This document shows positions 1 through 12,833 of a stretch of DNA of 64,000 bases, one piece after another. The position numbers and the translations under genes were made by a program. The notes beneath the pieces were generated by a model. It did no database searches, was not told where the DNA came from, and worked only from the letters and a program-made list of their open reading frames with translations. Within the stretch, counting starts at the first letter, position 1, and each line of letters begins with the position of its first letter. Origin of the DNA: Cranoglanis bouderius (Eukaryota > Chordata > Actinopteri > Siluriformes > Cranoglanididae); NCBI GenBank assembly GCA_023630585.1, contig CM042548.1:18405527-18469526 (forward strand). The letters are read 5' to 3'.

Positions 1-1249
1 AAAAGCTAGCGACAAAGACGACAGAAAACAGATTTGCAGGAAGCTTGTCAACCAGATGGTTATTTCTATTATTAAAATTGACATCTGTCTTTATGATATT
101 GTTACTGTGCTGCGCTGCGGAAACGATACAAGCTGATTTCGATTGCAAGTCCAAAGTACAGTATATAACAACATGAACGTTTTAGGTGAAAGAACTACGT
201 GATTTAATACCGCTTGTCCACTGGGCTGCTTTCACCTTGTATATTGAGCAACCATGGTCATAGCAAATACATCCCAAACACATACTACATCGATTATCGC
301 CCACAAATTTCTCACGCTAAGAATCACGCACATGAAAAATGGAGTAGAGTTTAGTTTTATATGACATATTAACAACATATCAGCTGTATCAATGCTTTCT
401 GGACCGTTCACTTGTTCTGACATTTCTCTGTATATAATAGACAGTCTGGCTATACCGCACATTGCCACAAGTCCTTATATGTTTAATCTGTGTTTATTTC
501 TTTAGCCAAGGAAACCAGTGCCACTGTTTCAAAATCCCCAAATCCCCACACTGCATATACTATACTTTTATTTCTACACAGCGGTAGGAAAGACACTACT
601 CAGCGTAGCAGAGATGAGGCTCAAGAAGGAAAGTCAGCTTGCCATTTAAGCATTTTTTATGCAGGGAATAAGATAATATAAATAACAGAGGTTATGAAAT
701 CGCAGCTGCATCCAATTGTAATGATTTTGGGACGAGGCATAAAATGTGTGTTCTCTGTCCAGAGTTCCGCTACATTTTTTGTCAATACACACCACTGAGA
801 AGGTTTTTTTTTTTTTTTTGACACCACGATTACTCAACAGTTTTTAGTTTTGATTTCTTGTCATGTCATTGGCTATCCACATTTTTGTTCGCTCAAATGA
901 TCACGGGGTTGGGCTCTCATTTCTCAAGAACAGGAAAATTGGCCATGGAGTTTTGTAGTGCACTCTACTCAAAGTGTGAATAGATGAGTGTGTTCTGCCC
1001 ATCTCCTCTTCAGTACTGAACACAAGTACAACAAACCCCTCACCAGGATTACACTTCACCTGGAAAAAAAAAAAAAAGATTGCCAGTCGCATTTTACCAA
1101 ACCACTGTCTTTAGTTTAGGTAGTAAAATTCCACCTCCATGTCTAACGTGCAAGGACAATCATTTCAGGATGTATTTTGGGGATACCTTTTTATCTAGCT
1201 AAATTAGAACAAGACTGCAAATGATCTCCAGTAGACAGCTGTTATTTGA

Positions 1250-1250
<1 letters not shown>

Positions 1251-1314
<64 letters not shown>
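1251..1314. repeat. (ATC)n-(ATT)n compound microsatellite
   Basis: About ten TCA/ATC triplets run directly into about eleven ATT triplets. A second, shorter ATC run sits at 1419-1449. The clean switch from one triplet to the other suggests that a C-to-T change in one unit spread by slippage. Confidence 0.95.
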
Positions 1315-1315
<1 letters not shown>

Positions 1316-2584
1316 GTTGTAGTAATATCCCAGGTTTTTATTGAAATATGTGTATTTATTTGCTCAGTGTATATAAAAAAATCTATTTCCGCAAAGCGCA
1401 GTGTTAAATGTTCACTTAATCATCATCATCATCATCATCATCATAATAATTAATTGACATTATTTAATAAAGTATTAAGCATTACTAAACAGATGTATCA
1501 ACCATTAACTACTGATAGTAATGACAATTATCATTACTTTCTGTATTATGATTTTATGTATTAATAAATGTGATCAAAACATTTTGTAAAGTAAAAGCAG
1601 CTAAGTGCTGCTTAACAACATAATGATGTCTACAATACTAATTTGCATACTGTAATTACCTTAACTAAAGTCTTAATTTATTCAGTAGTAAATATACTTT
1701 ATAAAATTCAATTAATGCTACTTTACTATCTCAATTTGAAAATATAACTGATATGATTAAATATGTTGTGCAATGATTCTTTACATACTTGTCAAGAATT
1801 ATTTTTTGCTAAATCTGTGGAGCCAGTCCATGGTCTTCAAGGTGTTTTTTAATTTTTAAAAAAATTTTTTAAATTATTTTAATGTCTTATTTTTAAAATA
1901 ATCATACTGAAATAAATCATTAATGTATTCTCTTTGTACTACTTAACCGTTATTAATGACGTACTTTTATGACACACATCCTTTCATGGACACATTATAA
2001 TTGCTTAAGTGTTTTAAGTAGTAGATGACCAGAATGCAATTCACGAACTTGATTAGCCTTTACTCAATTATCATAATAACAGCACCTAATAAGAATTACT
2101 TAACCATATGTGCGTTGGTCTGGAAAAACCTGTTGGATGTTGCTGAATTCCAGCAGAAGGAGAAAAAAAATTCTGAAAAATTGGGTTTTTCTGCCATTTT
2201 TATCTATTTTCTAATCTTGACTTGGTCATCTGCCTCAATGATCATATTGGGTAAAGAGCCAGTTTAACAAACACAGTAGTAAATGCAGTCAGTTTGCCCA
2301 CAGATGTCTATATCCTCACACAGTGAATGTCAAGCTTTGATCGAGTTGTCGGATAGCTATATGCCGTAGTGAACAGACATAAGCCAAATCAGTTCAGTTT
2401 GTAATCAGATACTGGCTATCAAATTGTCTGTGATGCTCCAGCTCCACACTGGAGATGGTATTGAAACCCATAAAGGCAATTTTCTCCTTTTACACTTTTG
2501 GACATAACCAGATTTTAAAATGCTAGAACTTAATAATATAATATATTTCAGTTTTTACGAACTGTATACACAGTATGTCATATA

Positions 2585-3440
2585 CAGTTCAAAAAACTTT
2601 ATTAGGAACACTACTAATACTGGGTAGGGCCTCCCTTTGCTTTCAAAACAGCTTCAATTCTTCATGGCATGGATTCTACAACATGTTGGAAACATTCATT
2701 TGAGATTTTGGTCCATGTTGACATGACTGCATCATGCAATTCCTGCAGATTTTTCGGGTCCAATTTCATGATGCCAATCTCTTGTTCTACCACATTCCAC
2801 CCAAAGGTACTCTATTGGATTCAGATCCAGTGACTGGGAAGGCCACTGAAGAACATTGAACTCATTGTCATGTTTATGAAACCAGTTTGAGATGACTTTT
2901 GCTTTGTGACATGGTGCATTATCATGATCGAAGTAGCCACTGGAAGATGGGTAAGTTGTGGCCAAGAAGGGATACACGTGGTCAGCATCAATACTCAAAT
3001 AGGCTGCGGCATTCAAGCCATGACCGATTGGTATTAATGGTCTCAAAGTTTGCCAAGAAAACATTCCCCACACCATTACACCACCTCCACCAGCCTGCAC
3101 TGTTGGGGCAGGTTGGGTCCATGGATTCATGCTCTTCAAGCTAAATTCTGACCCTACCATCTATGTGCCTCAGCAGAATACTGAGATTCATTAGACCAGG
3201 CTACGTTTTCCAGTCTTCTTCTCAGCTTTCTGCTCTTAGCTGACAGAGGTGGAACCCGACATGGTCTTCTGCTGTTGTAGCCCTTCTGCCTCAAGGTTCA
3301 AAGTGTTGTGCATTCTGAGATGCGTTTCTGCTCACCACAATTGTACAGAGTGGTTATCTGAGTTACTGTAGCCTTTCTGACAGCTTGAACCAGTCTGGCC
3401 ATTCTCTGCTGACCTTTCTCATCAGCAAGGTATTAATCAG
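2585..3440 (-). pseudogene. Decayed Tc1-like transposon, transposase C-terminal part
   Basis: This minus-strand remnant of a Tc1-like DDE transposase starts at a terminal-repeat-like stretch near 2590 (ACTTTATTAGGAACAC). The open frame 2732-3160 keeps the VMVWGMFSW motif, a DNAPCH motif holding the second catalytic Asp, and a DLNPIEYLW motif holding the terminal Glu. Upstream, at about 3180-3200, the expected WSDES motif reads W-S-N-E-S, so the first catalytic Asp is Asn. A frame change lies between that motif and the 142-codon frame. Similarity fades at about 3435, in the sequence for the VDERG-like region, so the DNA-binding N-terminus is missing. The copy is dead. It appears to belong to the same family as the N-terminal fragment at 35.87-36.36 kb. 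Confidence 0.85.
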
Positions 3441-4496
3441 CAATAATCAGTAATTAATTATACCCATTCAATGCTTATTTATCATTCTTATGCATGTATG
3501 AAGTGTTATTAAAGGGATAGAGAGTGGGTTCTGAGACCATATTGAAAATCTGGGATTTAAAAAAAATGTATTTAAAACTGAAAATAAATGGAACGTTTGA
3601 ATCGAAGCATATGTTCAGATGACACGCCAGTGGATTTGATCTACCATGGACCATCAAGTTTTACACAAACTTGTGGAGTCTGTGTCAGCTCAAGTGCACG
3701 TCATCATTAAAGCAAAAGGGGGACAAACCAAATAGACCAAACCAGAGTTTTGGACCCCACTGTATGTTTTACGGTGGACGAAGTGATTCATAATTCATGA
3801 TCATTTTTAATAGTTTATACGTGGATAAATAATGAACTATTATTATAATTGAGCACTGGCTATTCAAATTCAAGTAACACTTAGCTTTGTGTACATTCAA
3901 GTACATTACACAAATAAACACATTAATTGACAGACAATAATTCAGGCTAGGCAGTAATATCAAATTCTAAAAAAATTAAAAAGCTTTAGCACTAATGCAG
4001 TACATTAGGACATTTATTTTAAGGTGAGCAGGTTCAGTTACATAAGGTAATTTATGTACAAACACGACATTAAATCACTTCAGCATCTGTACCTGAGTAT
4101 ATACAGATATTATATAAGCAATGCAAGTCTCGAATGTACATAAGGAATATATTATTTCAATAAATGTCTAAGGGTAAGGTATCTGTGAAGCGCTAAATTC
4201 ATAATGAGTTTGCTGACTGATCTAGAGCTACAGATGAGGGACAACATTATTCAGTCCCAGAGGAAAAGTGACAGCCATAATGTAGGCATAATGGCAAGAG
4301 GTATTATTTATTTTGCAATACAATATAGGTTGAAGGTTTTGCAGATGGGCTCCTGGGTACACAGCCTCATATTTCTTGCATTATGTCCAAAACAATATCT
4401 GTTGGATTCGCAGAGAAAAACATCCCTTTTTCTCTCATAATCTCATAATCATTCATTGCACAGTTTAAACAGGAAACTGGAATGATCCAGACTGAC

Positions 4497-4618
4497 CTTC
4501 TCAGGATCCAGTGCTGTGATGACCCACACGCAGTGGGCGTTGTTCTCGTACTGGACAGGGTAGTTCGGAGAGGTGATTACACCTTTGGGACCTCGCAGGT
4601 TCGAGCCACATGTTCTTG
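4497..4618 (-). CDS. csmd1: csmd1 coding exon: first half of CUB domain 3
   Basis: This 122-nt exon encodes the start of the third CUB domain of CSMD1, a very large type I membrane protein of neurons and epithelia that restrains complement. The translation begins RTCGSNLRGPKGVITSPNYP, continues with V-Q-Y, and closes with HCVWVITALDPEK. It has the CUB features: Cys-Gly opening, SPNYP turn, and a second Cys before W-V-I. The acceptor AG is at 4619-4620 and the donor GT (GTCAGT) at 4495-4496. The exon starts with two bases of a split codon and ends on a full Lys codon (phase 0). The split codon, completed from the upstream exon, gives Thr; I recall Ala in human CSMD1. Otherwise it is nearly identical to the human protein as I remember it. 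It is the last csmd1 exon in the window. Confidence 0.95.
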
Positions 4619-5050
4619 CTGTTGCGGTGGCAAAGAAATAAAGAAAACAAGAAAATAAGTCATTCAGGTCAGATCAAATTTTGATTTCATAGCATAATTA
4701 ATGGAGCTAATGGCTCTATTTTAAGGGAAAATGCATAACTACATTTGTTAAGATACAAAAGTAATACACAAACTCTGGAAGCTGAGCAAAGTTCTATTTC
4801 AGGCTCAGGTTTATTTAAAATAAATAAATAAATAAATAAAAATAGCAATTCAAATAAGCAGCCTATCGATATCACATTGTTACAAGAACAAATATCAGTA
4901 ACAATGAATTCATATCATTTAAAAGCCTCGCCAAAAAGGACAAGTGATGTTTTTTTTGTGTGTGACGCAGAGGTTGTACAAACTGCCTATTGTTTTGTAA
5001 GGAGTACTAATAAGTAAAAGGTAATAAACTAAGAAAACTAATAAAAACAC

Positions 5051-5213
5051 TACATGGCCAAAAGTATGTGGACACCTGACCATTACACCCGAATGTGGGC
5101 CTTCCCCAAACTGATGGAACTTTTGGAGGTTATTATAACAACAATGAAGGGACCAAACCTGAAGTAGGATGTTCAACAAACACACGTGAGTGGTCAGGTG
5201 TCCACAAACATGT
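5051..5213. mobile_element. Short Tc1-type MITE (GGCCAAAAGTATGTGGACACC family)
   Basis: The left end carries TGGCCAAAAGTATGTGGACA followed by CCTGACCA. An inverted match, GGTCAGGTGTCCACA, occurs at 5192-5206. The arms are about 110 bp apart with no coding sequence between them. The left arm matches a terminal repeat common in teleost Tc1-like elements. The outermost part of the right arm (the expected TTTTGGCCA) is missing, so the copy is probably immobile. Confidence 0.7.
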
Positions 5214-5289
5214 GAGGAATGTAACTGAATACAAATACATTATTCTGAATGAACAGATAATGTATTATAAACAGATAGTGTATGACTAG

Positions 5290-5890
5290 TAAGAGCACTG
5301 CTGTTTTGTTTTTTTCTTTTTTTCTTTTGGAAGCTTTCCAGAAAGATCCACATGGCACTTGGTTGAGATTAGAGATGTGCGATGGCACTGGGATTCTGAG
5401 GGATGCAACAAATAAATTGCACCAGGGGGATAAACAAAAAGAGCACGTTCATTAATATGAACTTACTGCATTAATTTATTCATCCTTAGTAATTGCTTGG
5501 TCAGGGTTGTGGTGGATTAAATTAGGCTACTAATTTTTCATATTTTGGGAAATATATCCAACTAAATTCATTAGCAAATATTGCAGGCAGGTACAAACAA
5601 AAATAACTGTGTGAATGGGATACAAAAAATAAAAAAATTAAAAAATTAAAAAGCTGTCCCATGCACATCTCTTGATGAACTTGAGTGATGTAGCTGAGGT
5701 TGAGAAACTGTCAGAGGCAGAATTCACAACATGCTGGCATTTCCTTCCTCATTTAGGCCACACCCACTCCAGGGTTTAAATCTGAATAGATGTATTGCAT
5801 TCAACCCAGATGTCCTTTAACTATATAACACCATATTGCACCGCACACTATAACACATAGACTTTTATCTACAGTAATCATTAAATGAAC
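5290..5890. repeat. Dispersed repeat family A, copy 1
   Basis: This stretch shares long matching blocks with 17.23-17.64 kb: a block around GGTTGAGA-TAGAG, one around TTAGGCTACTA with TATTTTGGGAAATA, one around GGTACAAACAAAAATAA, and one around GAGTGATGTAGCTGAGGTTG. Its distal part, around TTAGGCCACACCCACT, matches 57.8-58.26 kb and more weakly 62.6-62.75 kb. It includes a segment resembling the common teleost tail containing TGGTCAGGGTTG. I see no coding potential and cannot assign a superfamily. Confidence 0.7.
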
Positions 5891-8272
5891 AAAATATCAG
5901 CTTTGTACTTTTTTAGTAATAAATATGTCTCAGATTATTTTAAGTCACGTCTGAGTATTAGTGGCCGCCACTGCTGATATATCACAGAGATTCTTTTTCC
6001 TCCAACGTTTCTCTTTATACTTCTCTCTGTAGAGAGGTATTAACTGCTCTGTGTGTTTAGTCAGGGATTATCTTTGACAACTTAAAAGAACAGCCTGGCT
6101 TCTTTACTGTCTGATCCTCAGTGGGACAACACCAGGGCTTTGGAAATGTGGAGTGTGAACAGATCAAGTTGGAGATGTGGTTTGAGGACATTCTGAACGT
6201 ACTGTGAAAATAAAGCTGAATACGGAAAGAAAAAGAAAGAAAAGGTCAAGGACGAGCAATACAAGGCAACATATCAACAATCTGATTTGCTGTTGATTAG
6301 TAAATATAACAATGCTGCATAAAATAATTATAAGAACATTTTTGAAATAATTCACCAGCCTTCCTCTTGCCTGCATATTTGCAAACTGATCTTACACGTC
6401 TCTAAAAACAGATCTCTAAAAACAGAATGTTTGCTAATTAAGCGACAGCCAGTGTGTTGAATGAGCAGTCGAAAGGAGCTCATTCCTCATTTACAGGTCT
6501 GAAGCCTGTGCTCTATAATTAAGTCTACATAATCTCTTGAGATCACCAGGAATTCAGGACGAATTATTAAATGATGAGGCTAAAGAGTTTAACTTTCCGT
6601 TTTATACCTGCAGCCTTCAATTTAACTTTGGAAAACTATTAAGAATTACCTTTAAAGAGGATACTTGGTGATACAAAGGCAAATAAAGTATCTGGCTCAA
6701 TTAACAATGTGTAACATTGCACAAAGTAACAAAATATAAATGTCAAATACTTTATCTGGAGGGTTAAAATACAAACTTATTTCAGTTTAATGAATGTCTG
6801 TGTCCTCTTTGCCTTTTAAGACAGGAACAGTCCAAGTTTCAGCTTCAACCTTCTATGTAAGTGATGTTTTTTCTTGAATGCATCAATTATGAATTATAAT
6901 ATAATACTAATCTTTTTATCCTATAGTCATAATACAGTCATATAGTCATTTGGGGCATGGAAAGTAGCACTATTACCAAATTATATTAACAAGTTTAACC
7001 GTTCTACTTCAGAAAACCGAAGTCAGCACAGCATTCAACGATGAATGAAAGAAAGAATGAAAGAAAACAACAGTTACAGTACCTCATCACTGAGATAAAT
7101 GAATTTTTCATTCGAATGTTATTTGGTCATTTGTATCATTTTATTCTGTGATGCTTATAATACCTGAGACAAACAAGAGAAACTGGACACTCATTTTGCA
7201 AAACAGATAACTGACTGTTACAGAAAATTCCTCTCCTGCAACACATAAGCACGTTTTTTAGAAAATTTAAGCCGTAACAAGCACAAATACAGGGAAGTTT
7301 CCCCTCTAAAGCCACGTCTTTACTTTTAAGATGAAATCTAAATGAAAACATTTCAGCTAACTCAGTCATTCGCCTATTTGGCAAACTCATAACTGTCTAT
7401 GCAATTTTCAAGCTGTCCTTAAATGTCCCTATTTTTATAGAAATGGTGCAAATGCAAGAACAAAGCATAAGATCATAGCATTCTTTATCCCAGGCAATTA
7501 TGGATAAGCGGGGAAAAAAAAAGAAAAAAGAGAAAGAAAGAGGTGTAGGGTTAGAATGCTGCAGCAATGTCCAATCAAATCAGCTTCTCTCATTATATTT
7601 ATAAACCAAGTGGCAATGTGGCAAGTTGCATTGTAACTGATGTACCACTAGATTTCACTTATACATTTTATGTCAGTGTTTTAGTGGTAGAAGTAATGCC
7701 TGGATGACTTCCTTTACAACAAAAACTTATTCTAACTTTCATAGTCTGCATGTCGACAGGGTAGGGGTTGCATAGAAGAACTTGGACCTTGCCAGCTTAA
7801 ATGCAACACGGTGCATTTAAGAATAGGTATTTCCTTAAATAGGGTCATATCATACACAGATTCAGTATTTTGCACATTTATTGCATCAATTTATTTACCT
7901 TTGTTGTTAACAGTGTAGCCTAAAAACGAACTGTAGCTGGAAATTTAATTTGTGTCCTGCTTATGGCTGTTAATTCTCAGCTCATTCCATCATGGTACAC
8001 TAGGAAGCGCTATTAGGGGTCTTTCCTACCAGCTGTCATTAGAATGCACAATGCCTCGTCCCAATGAATAACGGGACAGATTTCATTCGTACACAATCGG
8101 ATCCCATACTCACCAAATCTCACCACTTGGCTGTTGTGAATGTCTGTGTGAGGTTGTTTTCTGCATCTTGTTATGTCTCTTGCACTGATGTCTTTTGCAC
8201 TCTCTGTGATTTGTTAGTATGTGTCAAATGTCCAACTCCTGTTCATATGATTTGCGTGTTACTCTGTCTATT

Positions 8273-9081
8273 TACACTGATGAGCCAAAACATTATGACC
8301 ACCTGCCTAATATGCGGTTGGTCCTCTGTGTGCTGCCAAAACAGCTCCAACCCACTGAGGCCTGGACTCTACAAGGCCTCCGAAGGTGCCCTGTGGTATC
8401 TGGCACCAAGATGTTAACAGCACGTCCTGCAGATTGTGATGTGGAGCCGCTACGGTTTGGACTTCCTGTTCCAGCACATCCCAGAGATGCTCAGTCAAAT
8501 TAAGATTTGGGGAATTTGTAGGCCAGGGCAACACCTTGAACTCTTCGTCATGTTCCTCAAACCATTCTCGAACAACATGTGCAGTGTAGCAGGGCGCATT
8601 ATCCTGCTGAAACAAGCCACTGCCATTGGGGAATACCATTGCCAGGTTTACCTGGTTCGCAACAATGTTTAGGTAAGTGGCACATTTAAAATTGATGTCC
8701 ACATGAATGCCCAGACCCAGGGTTTCCCAGCAGAACCTTGCCCAGAGCATCACACTCCCTCCACCAGCTTGTCTTCTTCCCACAGTGTATACTGATGCCA
8801 TTATAGTTACTCACCACTGCTGACCGGGAGCACGCCACAAGCCTTGCCATTTTGGAGATGCTCCGACCCAGTCATCTTGCCATAACGATTTGGTCCTCGT
8901 CAAAGTCGCTTGGGTCTTCATTACTGTCCATTTCTCCTGCATCCAACACTTTGACTATGAGAATCCACTGTTTGCTTACCATGTAATATATCCCAGGCCT
9001 TCACATGCACCATTGTTATGAGACAATCAATGTGATTTGCTTCGTCTGTGAGTGGTTATAATGTTTTGGCTCATCTGTGCA
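8273..9081 (-). mobile_element. Tc1-like transposon remnant with internal deletion
   Basis: Terminal inverted repeats bound the element: GATGAGCCAAAACATTATGA near 8279 and its inverted near-match ending near 9081. The minus-strand frame 8307-8801 keeps the C-terminal half of a Tc1-like transposase: GGGSVMLWARF, FQQDNAPCY (second catalytic Asp) and NLTEHLWDVL (terminal Glu). The N-terminal helix-turn-helix is still readable around 8830-8950 (motif SRSAVVS) but contains a stop. The segment joining it to the catalytic core, including the first Asp, is deleted. At about 809 bp it is roughly half the length of an intact Tc1-like element and cannot encode transposase. Confidence 0.88.
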
Positions 9082-9775
9082 TTATTTGTACACAGTGTCT
9101 TTCCACTGTATCTTCTGCTGCAGCAGCAGCCAAATTTCCTCTTGGGGATCAATAAAATACATCTGTCTAGGTATATCTATTTATATAATTATAAAAGTGC
9201 AGTTTGAAGTGTTCTTTGCTGCACACATAAACGCCTAGAAATAGAGATGTCTTTAAACAATTTTTTGCTTTAACTATGGATACTATGACTAGTATCCATC
9301 ACCCCCTGCCCAAACCCCACCAATTTCTTGCCTAGTTCTTTCTACTACATGGTCTTCTTAGGCACAAACACTCACTGCAACAGGATCATACAGAAAAAAA
9401 AGTGTTGTTTTATTTTTAATTTTTTTAAAGAAAACTTTTAAAAATATGAGCATGCATTACTCAAATCTCTGTTGCTGTATCCCCAGCTTATATTTGAACT
9501 CTTTCCTCAAACCACCGCTTACGAATTAACCATCAGGCATGTTTGCCAAAGTAAGCAAAACTTTAATTAAACTTGTGCATTTAAATTAGGTTTCTGTCCA
9601 GGTTAGTGTATTTGTGAGATGCAAAGAGAGGCACGGTGGGTAGGCACACATTAAAACAAACATCACGTCTAATTAATTTGTTAGATGGATGCCTTGAAGA
9701 AACAGAATATGGATGGAAAACAAAGAACTGATCCTTGGCCAAAAATCTACCACAGACACAATCATATACAGTATA

Positions 9776-9777
<2 letters not shown>

Positions 9778-9835
<58 letters not shown>

Positions 9836-9842
9836 GTATGTA
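9778..9842. repeat. (TA)n-(TATG)n microsatellite
   Basis: About twenty TA units are followed by five TATG units. It lies in the intron downstream of the Sushi 2 exon. Confidence 0.95.
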
Positions 9843-9999
9843 ATATGATAAATGCTTTTGAGAATGCTTCCTTTTAAAAATGAAGCATACGCTGATAGGA
9901 ACTATTAAGATTAGACCTTCTATTTGGTTGTTGTTAATTTTGGAGTATTACAATGGACTGCTTTACAGGTACTAACTGGTTATCAGGAATGATGTCTAA

Positions 10000-10370
10000 A
10001 TGTTTACTTCGTTACATTTACTTGAGTAACTTTTTGAAAAAAATGTACTTTTAAGAGTAGGTTTAACTGGCCATACTTATACTCTTATTCAAGTTCATTT
10101 TTAATCACAGAAACGTACTTTTACTTCACTACATTCTGTGGCATAACTCCGTTATGGTCATGGTGCGAAAACACCCTGAGATTCAGGATTTCCCCTTCAT
10201 TTTAATCATGTCTGAAGTAACTAGTAACTTGCTACTTGAGTAGTCTTCTCATACAGGTACTCTTACTCAAGTAATTATTAACATTATTACTTTTACTATT
10301 ACTTGAGTAATTACATATAAAGTAGTTTTACTTGTAAACATTTTGACTACTCTACCCACATCTGTGTATC
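10000..10370. repeat. Dispersed non-autonomous repeat rich in CTTGAGTA motifs
   Basis: The motif ACTTGAGTA and its variants recur on the plus strand (near 10020, 10235, 10270 and 10305) among repeated TTACTTTTAC-type blocks, and the repeat ends near a CTACCCACATCTG stretch. This pattern is familiar from a widespread non-coding teleost DNA-transposon derivative, although I cannot name the family. No open frame is present. Confidence 0.6.
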
Positions 10371-10734
10371 ATTATATCAAACTATTCAAGCTTCAATTTT
10401 AAACTTAAATCTTAAATTTTATTTCATGTTGTCCTGTGTGAATTCCCATAAATATCTGCTTCCAGGTCGAACTGAATCGGTCATAGTATCGAGCAAAGCA
10501 TTTCTGTGTAATTATTTCATTTACTTCACAAGTAAGCATGTGGAGTTTAGCTGTGTAGTGGCCCACAGATAATATTTAATTAGCAACATTTTCACATCTA
10601 CTACCTGGTGACTCTGCTTTATTTATGCATTGATACATTCCCTGATAATTTCTTTGTAATTTATTTAAATTAATGATTCATGCACAAACAAATAGTACAC
10701 AGCTAGATATTATATGTATGAACAGAATAATTGC

Positions 10735-11190
10735 CACCAATTTCCCCTCTCGATGTGTGGCGCCCAGAGCCATGAGAGCTGCCTTCGCTTATTTAGTTCT
10801 TCCTGTGCTTTTGTTTAGATTTTGAATGTGGCTTATGTTTTGGTTTCAGTCCATATCTTATTATTGGTTAATTATCCTGTGTTCAGCTGTTCTGTGTTTC
10901 AGTTCGATTAGTTTATTATGTCTATTGTCTATTTCTGCCTTTTCTTCCTTTGTCTCACCACAAACATTTCTCGAGTGCATTTGTGCATTACTAAGCCTTA
11001 TTTATTCTGGTTTTCCAAGTCTTACTTGTTTTAGTTCTTGATTATGGATTCCCCTCGTTTGATGCCGCCTTCCTGTTTTTTGACCCAAGCTATGGACATT
11101 GATTATGATTATTATTTCGGATTGCCATAATAAATACCATGCCGAGTTTACGCACTTGTGTCCCGCCTTCATGAATCACACGTTACAGTT
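10735..11190 (+). repeat. Dispersed repeat family D, copy 1
   Basis: This is a T-rich, non-coding repeat. It shares blocks with 29.08-29.34 kb in the same order: a CTGTGTTCA-CTGTT block, a GATTATGGAT block followed by a TTTGA-GC-GCC-CCTGT block, and a GCCTTCA end running to CACGTTACA (GCATGTTACA in the other copy). The shape, with a T-rich body and a fixed end, resembles teleost LTR or non-autonomous retroelement fragments. The class is not resolved. Confidence 0.6.
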
Positions 11191-11238
11191 AAGGTGTCAT
11201 ATCACTTATGCAACACATGTATGTAGCTGTTTTATAGA

Positions 11239-12656
11239 CAGCGGTGCTTGAACGTTTGTGAATTTTCTATATATCTGCATAAATGACCTAATGACCTAAA
11301 ACAACATCAGATTTTCACACAAATCCTTAAAGTAGATAAAGAGAACCCGATTAAGCAAATGAGACAAACATAGTATATTTGGTCATTTATTTTATTGAGG
11401 AAAATGATCCAATATTACATATCTGTGAGTGGCAAAAGTATGTGAACCTTTGATTTCAGTGTCTGGTGTTACCCCCTTGTGCAGCAAGAACTACAACTAA
11501 GCATTTCCGGTAACAGTTGATCAGTCCTGCACATCGGCTTGGAGGAATTTTAGCCCGTTCCTCAGTACAGAACAGCTTCAATTCTGGGATGTTGGTGGAT
11601 TTCCTCATATGAACTACTTGTGTACTTAGGGTCATTTTCCTGCTGTATGACCCACTTTCTCTTGAGATTTAGATCACGGACAGATGTCCTGCCATTTTCC
11701 TTTAGAATTCGCTGGTATAATTCAGGATACATTGTTCCATCAATGATGGCAAGTTGTCCCGGCCCAGATGCAGCAAGACAGGCCCAACCCATGATACTAC
11801 CTCCAGTATGCTTCACAGATGGGATAAGGTTCTATGTTGGAATGCAGTGTTTTCCTTTCCCCAAACATAACACAAAGCCTTCTGGCTTGTCCACATGATC
11901 TTTAGCAAACTGCAAAGGGGCAGAAATGTTATTTTTTAGAGAGTAGTGGCTTACTCTTTTCAACCCTACCATGCACACCATTGTTGTTCAGTGTTCTCCT
12001 GATGGTGCACTCGTGAACATTAACATTAGCCAATGTAAGAGAGGCCTTTAGTTGCTTAGAAGTTACCCTGGGTTCCTTTGTGACCTCGTGGACTATTACA
12101 CGTCTTGCTCTTGGAGTGATCTTTGCTGGTTGACCACTCCTAGGGAGGGTAACTATGGTGCTGAATTTCTTCCATTTGTACACAATCTACCGGACTGGTG
12201 GAGTCCAAACTCTTTAGAGATGGTTTTGTAAGCGTTTCCAGCCTGGTGAGCATCAACAACAACTCTTTTTCTGAGGTCCTCAGTAATCTCCTTTGTTCGT
12301 GCCATGATACACTTCCACAAATGTGTTGTGAAGATCAGAGTATGATAGATCCATGTTCTTTAAATAAAACAGGGAGCTCACTCACACCTGATTCTCATCA
12401 TATTAACTGAAAACACCTGACTCTAATTTCACCTTCAAATTAACTGATAATCCTAGAAATTCACATACTTTTGCCACTCACAGATATGTAATATTGGATC
12501 ATTTTCCTCAATGACCAAGTATAATATTTTTGTCTCATTTGTTTAATTGGGTTCTCTTTGTCTACGTGTAGGACTTGCGTGAAAATCCAATGATGTTTTA
12601 GGTCATATTTATGCAGATATATAGACATTTCTAAAGGGTTCACAACAGCACCACTG
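11239..12656 (-). mobile_element. Tc1-like transposon with long inverted repeats, degraded transposase
   Basis: Inverted repeats of about 200 bp mark the ends. CAGCGGTGCTTGAACG starts at 11239; its partner ends at 12656, next to a TA. Both arms contain the block TATATATCTGCATAAAT and the inner block CTGTGAGTGGCAAAAGTATG. The minus-strand transposase opens near 12304 with MARTKEITEDLRK and a YKTIS-type helix-turn-helix. It continues in 11929-12183 (LPRSGQPAKITPRA) and 11562-11816 (GGSIMGWACLAASG). The DND-PKH motif of the family reads E-N-D-P-K-Y here, so the second catalytic Asp is Glu and the His is Tyr. A clear NPIE-LW motif is absent. Frame breaks separate the pieces, so no active transposase can be made. 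Confidence 0.88.
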
Positions 12657-12833
12657 TAGGTGATACAGTATGTACCTCTTTGATGCCAAATGTTTCCAGA
12701 GCTAAAACACTGGATTGCACTGGTTTGCACTGGATTGTCTTTCTCCCCATTGGTATGCACTGCACATCTCACTTAACAGGATCTGACAGCATCTTTACAG
12801 AAAGTGTCTGCTCAGGGCCGCATTCACACTCAC

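Larger units (their letters stand above)
1..4496 (-). other. csmd1: csmd1 intron, 5' portion only (downstream of CUB 3 exon)
   Basis: This is the start of the intron that follows the CUB 3 exon at 4497-4618, read on the minus strand. It contains ATC/ATT microsatellites near 1.25 and 1.42 kb and a decayed Tc1-like copy at 2.58-3.44 kb. The rest (1-1250, 1450-2580, 3440-4496) is AT-rich sequence in which I see no exon, RNA gene or recognisable repeat. The short open frames here lack splice-compatible edges and any known domain. The next csmd1 exon, the second half of CUB 3, must lie outside the window. Confidence 0.75.
4619..12833 (-). other. csmd1: csmd1 intron between Sushi 2 and CUB 3 exons
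   Basis: This intron is about 8.2 kb. It holds a short Tc1-type MITE (5.05-5.21 kb), a dispersed repeat (5.29-5.89 kb), a Tc1-like remnant (8.27-9.08 kb), a TA/TATG microsatellite (9.78-9.84 kb), a CTTGAGTA-rich repeat (10.0-10.37 kb), a repeat ending in GTTACA (10.73-11.19 kb) and a Tc1-like element (11.24-12.66 kb). The stretches 5.9-8.27 and 9.1-9.77 kb show no coding, RNA or recognisable repeat signal. Confidence 0.85.
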